Assembly (NCBI GenBank): GCA_900545655.1
Contig: UQZY01000051.1
Coordinates: 1-9,894 of the forward strand
Direction of reading: 5' to 3'
DNA length: 9,894 bases
Source of the DNA: an uncultured Oscillospiraceae bacterium
GTDB taxonomy: Bacteria; Bacillota; Clostridia; Oscillospirales; Acutalibacteraceae
This document shows positions 6,625 to 9,894 of the stretch, piece by piece; position 1 is the first letter of the stretch; every line of letters starts with the position of its first letter. Position numbers and translations under genes: made by a program. The notes beneath the pieces were generated by a model, which was not told where the DNA came from, did not search any database, and saw only the letters and a program-made list of their open reading frames with translations.

Positions 6625-7260
6625 CTAATCAATATGGGTTCTTTCATAAAACACGGACTTTATTTCACTGTAAGAATATCCCAAACGGAGCAAAGCGCTG
6701 AAGGTTCTGTTCCTTAAGGTCTCATTTGTAAGGTCAACGTTTCTGTACCTTGTGTCAAGAAGCTCGTTTATAAAAGACCTTGTGTCTATTTCAACGGAAT
6801 CCATAACCTCGTTTACAATGTCACGGGGTATCCCCTTTGCGAACAGTGCCGCGCGCAGCCCCGAAGGGGCAGGATGTTTTCTGCGAATAAGCTCCTCCGC
6901 GTATGCGGTAGCAAAGCGGCGGTCGTCAAGATAACCGCGTTCCTTAAGCTCCGCACAAACATCCTCGACTTGCGCCTTCGTGTCAAAGCCGCACTTTTTC
7001 AAAAGCTTGTCGCTGAGTTCTCGCTCAGAATGGTCACGTATGGCAAGCAAGTCGAGTGCGCGGCCGTACATCTTTTCAAATGCAATTTTATCCTTTAGAG
7101 TTTCCCATTCGTCCTCGGATATTTCATCACCGTTTTTCAGCCCATATACGGACCAAAAGTGCAGGGTTGCAGTTGCAGCGTATTCCCCGTCAAGAAAAAT
7201 ATGGATCTTGTTGCCACGCCCCTGCTTCACCTTTATCGTCACGTTTCGGTCACCACTCAT
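6625..7260 (-). CDS. recX: Regulatory protein RecX
   Basis: RecX binds RecA filaments and modulates, usually inhibits, their growth and activity. The 211-residue product is typical of Firmicute RecX and is rich in the three-helix repeats of the family. ALDLLAIRDHSERELSDKLL (68-87) is the hallmark first repeat and RGYLDDRRFATAYA (108-121) the second. It begins 39 bases after the recA stop on the same strand with no terminator or promoter seen between, so it is probably co-transcribed. The ATG at 7260 directly follows an in-frame TAG and has no clear ribosome site. GTG at 7242, with GGTGA 7 bases upstream, is an alternative that would remove six residues. Confidence 0.93.
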   Translation of the reverse strand: MSGDRNVTIKVKQGRGNKIHIFLDGEYAATATLHFWSVYGLKNGDEISEDEWETLKDKIAFEKMYGRALDLLAIRDHSERELSDKLLKKCGFDTKAQVEDVCAELKERGYLDDRRFATAYAEELIRRKHPAPSGLRAALFAKGIPRDIVNEVMDSVEIDTRSFINELLDTRYRNVDLTNETLRNRTFSALLRLGYSYSEIKSVFYERTHID

Positions 7261-7299
7261 CTATCGCAAATCACGGAGTTTTCCGGCCAAGGGTTAAAC

Positions 7300-8433
7300 T
7301 CAGTCATCAACTGTTATGTCAAGCTTTGCTTTCGCGGAAGCGGCGGTAGTCGGTACAGGCTCCTCGGCGCTTATGTCTGTCGGCGGCACGTTCACGGGTG
7401 TGCTGTGCATCAGACCGCCCTTGTACGAAGGTCTCATCTGATTCGAAAGCTCTGAGACATGGTCTTTAACCTGTTTTTCAACCTCTGCCATAAACTCCGG
7501 GTTGTCAAGAAGATACTTCTTAACGTTTTCTCTGCCCTGTCCGAGACGCTGGTCTCCGTAAGAGAACCACGCACCGCTCTTGTGTATGATGTCAAGATTT
7601 ACTGCCGCGTCCAGGATTTCTCCCTCTTTTGCGATTCCGCGGCCGTAAATGATGTCAAACTCAGCCTCCTTGAACGGCGGAGCAACCTTGTTCTTTACGA
7701 TTTTTGCCCTTGTTCTCGAACCGATAAACTCGCTTCCGGAAGCCTTAAGCTGTTCAATTCTGCGCACGTCTATACGCATGGAAGCATAAAACTTCAACGC
7801 ACGTCCTCCGGTTGTAACCTCCGGATTTCCGTATACCACGCCTACTTTTTCTCTGAGCTGATTAATAAAAATGATTATACAATTTGACTTTGCAACTGCT
7901 CCGGCAAGTTTACGAAGAGCCTGTGACATGAGTCTTGCATGAAGACCGACATGAGAGTCTCCCATGTCTCCCTCTATCTCGGCTTTAGGAACAAGAGCCG
8001 CAACGGAGTCAACAACGAGAATGTCAATAGCTCCCGAGCGAACCAATGATTCGGCTATTTCAAGAGCCTGCTCACCGTTATCCGGCTGTGATACAAGGAG
8101 TGAGTCAACGTCAACACCGAGGTTTGACGCATAAACAGGGTCAAGCGCATGCTCCGCGTCTATAAAAGCCGCCTCTCCACCTATCTTCTGCGCCTCGGCA
8201 ACGGCATGAAGGGCAAGGGTTGTCTTACCCGAAGACTCCGGACCGTAAATCTCAACGATTCGTCCTCTCGGCAATCCGCCTATGCCCGTAGCGATGTCCA
8301 ATGTAAACGAGCCGGTCGAAATAGCTTCAACATTCATTGAAGAATTCTGACCAAGTCTCATTATGGCACCCTTACCGTACTGTCTTTCTATCTGAGCAAT
8401 CGCCGTTTCAAGAGCCTTATTTTTATCAGCCAA
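7300..8433 (-). CDS. recA: Recombinase RecA
   Basis: RecA forms filaments on single-stranded DNA, catalyses strand exchange in recombinational repair and triggers LexA self-cleavage in the SOS response. The 377-residue protein has the Walker A motif GPESSGKT (64-71), the catalytic glutamate E94 in IDAEHALDP, Walker B ILVVDSVAAL (138-147) and the DNA-binding loop 2 region around residues 195-212. The C-terminal tail is acidic at the end (DITVDD). I assign the start to a TTG codon at 8433-8431 because GGGAGG lies 7 bases upstream and the next residues, ADKNKALETA, match the usual RecA N-terminus. An upstream in-frame ATG at 8508 falls in the promoter. recX follows; cinA, frequently upstream of recA in Firmicutes, is absent. 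Confidence 0.97.
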   Translation of the reverse strand: MADKNKALETAIAQIERQYGKGAIMRLGQNSSMNVEAISTGSFTLDIATGIGGLPRGRIVEIYGPESSGKTTLALHAVAEAQKIGGEAAFIDAEHALDPVYASNLGVDVDSLLVSQPDNGEQALEIAESLVRSGAIDILVVDSVAALVPKAEIEGDMGDSHVGLHARLMSQALRKLAGAVAKSNCIIIFINQLREKVGVVYGNPEVTTGGRALKFYASMRIDVRRIEQLKASGSEFIGSRTRAKIVKNKVAPPFKEAEFDIIYGRGIAKEGEILDAAVNLDIIHKSGAWFSYGDQRLGQGRENVKKYLLDNPEFMAEVEKQVKDHVSELSNQMRPSYKGGLMHSTPVNVPPTDISAEEPVPTTAASAKAKLDITVDD

Positions 8434-8472
8434 TTTAATTCCTCCCGCAACAAACGCAGCCGAACAAACTGC

Positions 8473-8496
8473 GCACAAATGTTCTGTTATGAGAAC
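8473..8496 (-). promoter_or_regulatory. Probable LexA (SOS) operator of recA
   Basis: Just after the recA -10 box the minus strand reads GTTCTCATAACAGAAC (8496-8481), an inverted repeat GTTCT-N6-AGAAC. Overlapping it is GAACATTTGTGC (8484-8473), one base away from the Firmicute LexA consensus GAAC-N4-GTTC. The position over the start of transcription is where a repressor would act. Which of the two elements is the true site cannot be settled by eye. Confidence 0.55.
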
Positions 8497-8525
8497 ATTA
8501 TAGACCAAAGAGGAAATAAAATCAA
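8497..8525 (-). promoter_or_regulatory. Promoter of recA-recX
   Basis: TTGATT (8525-8520), a 17-base spacer and a perfect TATAAT (8502-8497) form a strong sigma-A promoter. Transcription would begin near 8490, inside the putative LexA operator, giving a leader of about 57 bases. Confidence 0.8.
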
Positions 8526-8780
8526 CTACTTTTTACCGTGCTTTTATTGATTGTACGAAAAATAGGACAAAAGGTTTCATTGCGCTGTAATAAAGGGTTT
8601 TTACAGCCGTTCATGTTTCCATAATCGGCGATGTATATGTTCTTGTGTGAATTTTTGTTCGGTCAAATAATCAACTCTATACTTTCAGGATTTATTCGGG
8701 TATGGACTGCGAATACAACGCCGGAATCGACGAAAGTTTTTCGACAGTTTAATAAAACATTCATTTATTAAAAAAAACTC
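8526..8780. other. Intergenic stretch between recA and rpmB promoters
   Basis: No recognisable gene. GCTGTAA (8584-8590) and TTACAGC (8601-8607) form a 7-bp hairpin without a T tract. A possible plus-strand promoter is TTGTTC (8655-8660), 17 bases, TATACT (8678-8683), which would be a second, distal promoter for rpmB. A 46-codon plus-strand frame from ATG 8631 to TAA 8771 has no ribosome site, so I do not call it a gene. Confidence 0.5.
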
Positions 8781-8809
8781 TTGCATTTTGTACGGTATTT
8801 TGTTAAACT
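8781..8809 (+). promoter_or_regulatory. Promoter of rpmB and tRNA-Gln
   Basis: TTGCAT (8781-8786), a 17-base spacer and TAAACT (8804-8809) make a plausible sigma-A promoter, preceded by an A/T-rich run like an UP element (8760-8778). Start near 8816 gives a leader of about 49 bases. Confidence 0.7.
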
Positions 8810-8826
8810 AACTCTGTTGCATTTGA

Positions 8827-8839
8827 GCGGCGTAGCCGC
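8827..8839 (+). other. Small hairpin in the rpmB leader
   Basis: GCGGC (8827-8831) and GCCGC (8835-8839) pair around a GTA loop, ending 11 bases before the GGAGG ribosome site (8851-8855). It may only protect or shape the mRNA 5' end. It is too short and lacks an adjacent T tract to be a normal terminator. Confidence 0.45.
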
Positions 8840-8864
8840 AAAAGTTTAAAGGAGGTGCCGACAC

Positions 8865-9053
8865 ATGGCAAAATGCGAATTCTGCGGTAAGGATGTTTCC
8901 TTCGGAATTGCTGTATCCCACTCACACAGACGTTCTAACAGAACATGGAAGCCAAACGTAAAAAGAGTTAAAGCTGTTGTTAACGGAACTCCGAAGAGAG
9001 TATATGTTTGCACACGTTGCCTTCGTTCGGGAAAGGTTCAGCGCGCAGTTTAA
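8865..9053 (+). CDS. rpmB: 50S ribosomal protein L28
   Basis: L28 is a small protein of the large ribosomal subunit. The 62-residue product starts MAKCEFCGK and contains the family block VSHSHRRSNRTWKPNV. Two CxxC pairs, C4/C7 and C49/C52, form a zinc ribbon, so this is the zinc-binding form of L28; cysteine-free paralogues exist in other bacteria and are induced under zinc starvation. GGAGG lies 9 bases before the ATG. It is the first gene on the plus strand after the recA promoter region and is followed 39 bases later by a tRNA gene. Confidence 0.98.
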   Translation: MAKCEFCGKDVSFGIAVSHSHRRSNRTWKPNVKRVKAVVNGTPKRVYVCTRCLRSGKVQRAV

Positions 9054-9062
9054 TTAACGATT

Positions 9063-9086
9063 GAGAAGCTGCAAACGCGGCTTCTT
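9063..9086 (+). terminator. Hairpin between rpmB and tRNA-Gln
   Basis: GAGAAGCTGC (9063-9072) pairs with GCGGCTTCTT (9077-9086) through a 4-base loop with two G-U pairs. It begins 9 bases after the rpmB stop, as a terminator would, but there is no real T tract beyond TTCTTAT. It ends 6 bases before the tRNA, so it could be a weak terminator or a processing or stability element of a joint transcript. Confidence 0.5.
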
Positions 9087-9092
9087 ATACAC

Positions 9093-9166
9093 AGCGGAAT
9101 TGTGTAACGGTAGCACGACAGACTCTGACTCTGTTTGTTGGGGTTCGAATCCCTATTCCGCTGCCA
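9093..9166 (+). tRNA. tRNA-Gln (anticodon CUG)
   Basis: A complete cloverleaf is readable. The acceptor stem is AGCGGAA with TTCCGCT, the D stem GTG/CAC, and the anticodon stem ACAGA/TCTGT with the loop CTCTGAC. The anticodon is CTG at 9125-9127, reading CAG codons. The T arm is TGGGG-TTCGAAT-CCCTA with one G-T pair. Discriminator G and CCA (9164-9166) are encoded. There is hardly room for its own promoter after rpmB, so it is probably transcribed with rpmB and cut out by RNase P. Confidence 0.96.
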
Positions 9167-9174
9167 CAAGATAA

Positions 9175-9207
9175 AGCCCGTAACTATGTTAGTTACGGGC
9201 TCTTTTT
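9175..9207 (+). terminator. Intrinsic terminator after tRNA-Gln
   Basis: AGCCCGTAACTA (9175-9186) pairs perfectly over 12 bp with TAGTTACGGGCT (9190-9201), loop TGT, followed by CTTTTTG. It begins 8 bases after the tRNA and closes the rpmB-tRNA transcript. On the minus strand it could also stop the 54-residue gene ending at 9244, though the T tract there is weaker. Confidence 0.93.
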
Positions 9208-9243
9208 GTATCCTTTTTTGGGGTGTTATACTTGTATGTCCTA

Positions 9244-9408
9244 TTAATCCACAGTGAAAGCCGGAGTAATATTCACAGATATTCTGCAATAATCACATTT
9301 ATAGCTATATGAACCTTTAGCTCTTAAGTGTCCCTTGCCGCAAATCTCACAGGGCTTGCCATCATAAAAATGCGGAAACTTTTCTTCCTTATTATTTTTA
9401 TCGTCCAT
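9244..9408 (-). CDS. Small zinc-ribbon-like protein, unknown function
   Basis: I do not recognise this protein. The 54-residue product has a charged, lysine/glutamate-rich start (MDDKNNKEEK) followed by a four-cysteine module: CEIC (C20, C23) and CDYC (C38, C41) with 14 residues between, a likely zinc ribbon. A gene-expression or nucleic-acid-binding role is possible, but nothing here proves it. I chose ATG 9408, which has AGGG 5 bases upstream. The in-frame ATG at 9456 would lie almost at the start of transcription predicted from TTGACA-N17-TAAAAT. The frame remains open further upstream and may once have joined a start at 9512. Confidence 0.65.
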   Translation of the reverse strand: MDDKNNKEEKFPHFYDGKPCEICGKGHLRAKGSYSYKCDYCRISVNITPAFTVD

Positions 9409-9461
9409 CTTCACCCTCGCTTTCGAAAAAAATGATGTTTTATTCGTTGCTTGCATTTTTG

Positions 9462-9490
9462 ATTTTACTTCATTTTTTCCAGCCTGTCAA
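9462..9490 (-). promoter_or_regulatory. Promoter of the small zinc-ribbon gene
   Basis: A perfect TTGACA (9490-9485) and TAAAAT (9467-9462) are spaced by 17 bases. The start would be near 9455, giving a leader of about 47 bases before ATG 9408. It overlaps a 15-codon frame (9512-9465), so either the promoter or that reading frame is fortuitous. Confidence 0.65.
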
Positions 9491-9597
9491 AAATCACATT
9501 GCTCAAGTACATATCATACTCCCTGTTTAAGTGGTTTTCATAAAATATTTTGCAAAAATTTTGTCCTTTTTGCCAATACCGCTTTATGTTCTCTAAA

Positions 9598-9626
9598 TGC
9601 TATAATGAGGTCAGTGTATACTACAC
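9598..9626 (+). promoter_or_regulatory. Extended -10 promoter with a palindrome at the start point
   Basis: TGCTATAAT (9598-9606) is a perfect extended -10 element, with no good -35. Right at the expected start lies GTGTA-TAC-TACAC (9614-9626), an operator-like inverted repeat. An AGGTG ribosome-like site (9648-9652) and an ATG at 9660 follow. That ATG opens only a 46-codon frame antisense to the VanW-like coding remnant, so the promoter appears to have lost its gene. Confidence 0.4.
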
Positions 9627-9894
9627 ATTAACGCAAAAGAGAAATCAGGTGACACTTTTATGGAAATGGTTCTGACTGCGGAATCCACATTCAGTTCCAG
9701 TCCTTCCGTTCCTGCCACAAAATTAAAAGCTCCGTTTTCACGGGTCAGGGACGCATTCTGTGCTTTCTTGTCGTATTTTGTGCAGTTGTTCTCCACATAG
9801 GTGCGGACCGTATCCTCATTAGTCTGCCAGCTCAACGGAAACGTCTTGCCGGAATGCTGCAGATCCTTCTGATCTTTGTAACGCTTCACAATAT
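9611..9894 (-). pseudogene. 3' part of a VanW/PG_binding_4-type protein, probably truncated
   Basis: The frame is open to the right edge, so the N-terminus is outside the window; GTG at 9889 need not be a start. The readable part contains FPLSWQTNEDTVRTYVENN, YDKKAQNASLTRENGAF and GTEGLELNVDSAVRTI. This follows the pattern of the PG_binding_4 domain that precedes the VanW or L,D-transpeptidase domain in Firmicute cell-wall proteins: a lysine/tyrosine-rich linker, AxxTRENG, GxxGxxLxVD. After AVRTI the resemblance ends and the frame stops 17 codons later, with no VanW domain following. The stop lies within an unrelated plus-strand promoter region, which suggests truncation by rearrangement. The family call rests on pattern memory, not a search. 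Confidence 0.5.

Noticed and set aside
8434..8508. A longer RecA starting at ATG 8508.
   Set aside because: That ATG lies in the promoter spacer, upstream of the predicted transcript start, and the added residues are not RecA-like.
9660..9800. A 46-codon plus-strand frame at the right edge.
   Set aside because: It is antisense to the VanW-like coding pattern and its translation is biased and unlike known proteins, despite a ribosome-like AGGTG.
1..9894. CRISPR array, insertion sequence, prophage or defence system.
   Set aside because: I found no regularly spaced repeats, transposase, integrase or recognisable defence genes; nearly all the coding content is core metabolism and information processing.

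Overview
The window looks like a mostly housekeeping segment of a low-to-mid GC Firmicute, most likely a Clostridia/Oscillospiraceae-type gut anaerobe. The signs are strong GGAGG ribosome sites, sigma-A style promoters, a cysteine T-box upstream of cysE-cysS, a TTG-started recA, a zinc-binding (four-cysteine) L28 and a tRNA with an encoded CCA. No species can be named from the sequence alone.

Layout, left to right. Positions 1-318 are a non-coding, AT-rich block. It holds a consensus minus-strand promoter pointing out of the left edge, a dense set of TGTC/GACA inverted repeats, and the terminator of the cysteine operon. Minus-strand genes then fill 319-5523. Read in their own direction they are: an alpha/beta hydrolase of the HSL/acetyl-esterase type, rimO (S12 methylthiotransferase) and pgsA (phosphatidylglycerophosphate synthase), spaced as one operon; then a cysteine-specific T-box leader, cysE (serine acetyltransferase) and cysS (cysteinyl-tRNA synthetase). 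The T-box promoter is nested in the last codons of pgsA.

A divergent promoter region (about 5523-5705) separates the hydrolase from a plus-strand lipoprotein of unknown function. That gene converges on recA-recX, with a shared hairpin between them (6467-6504). recA and recX are on the minus strand, with recA upstream; recA has a well-formed promoter overlapping a LexA-like operator. A 350-base gap with little recognisable content leads to plus-strand rpmB and a tRNA-Gln(CUG), probably transcribed together and closed by a strong terminator. The right end holds a 54-residue zinc-ribbon-like protein on the minus strand and, at the edge, the 3' part of a VanW/PG_binding_4-type cell-wall protein that stops abruptly next to an unrelated plus-strand promoter.

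Most of the window is well-understood core biology: cysteine supply and charging, membrane lipid synthesis, ribosome modification and DNA repair. I do not see a convincing new multi-gene system. The best leads are the repeat cluster at the left edge, the truncated VanW junction, the zinc-ribbon gene with a possible frameshifted N-terminus, the uncharacterised lipoprotein and the composite recA operator.
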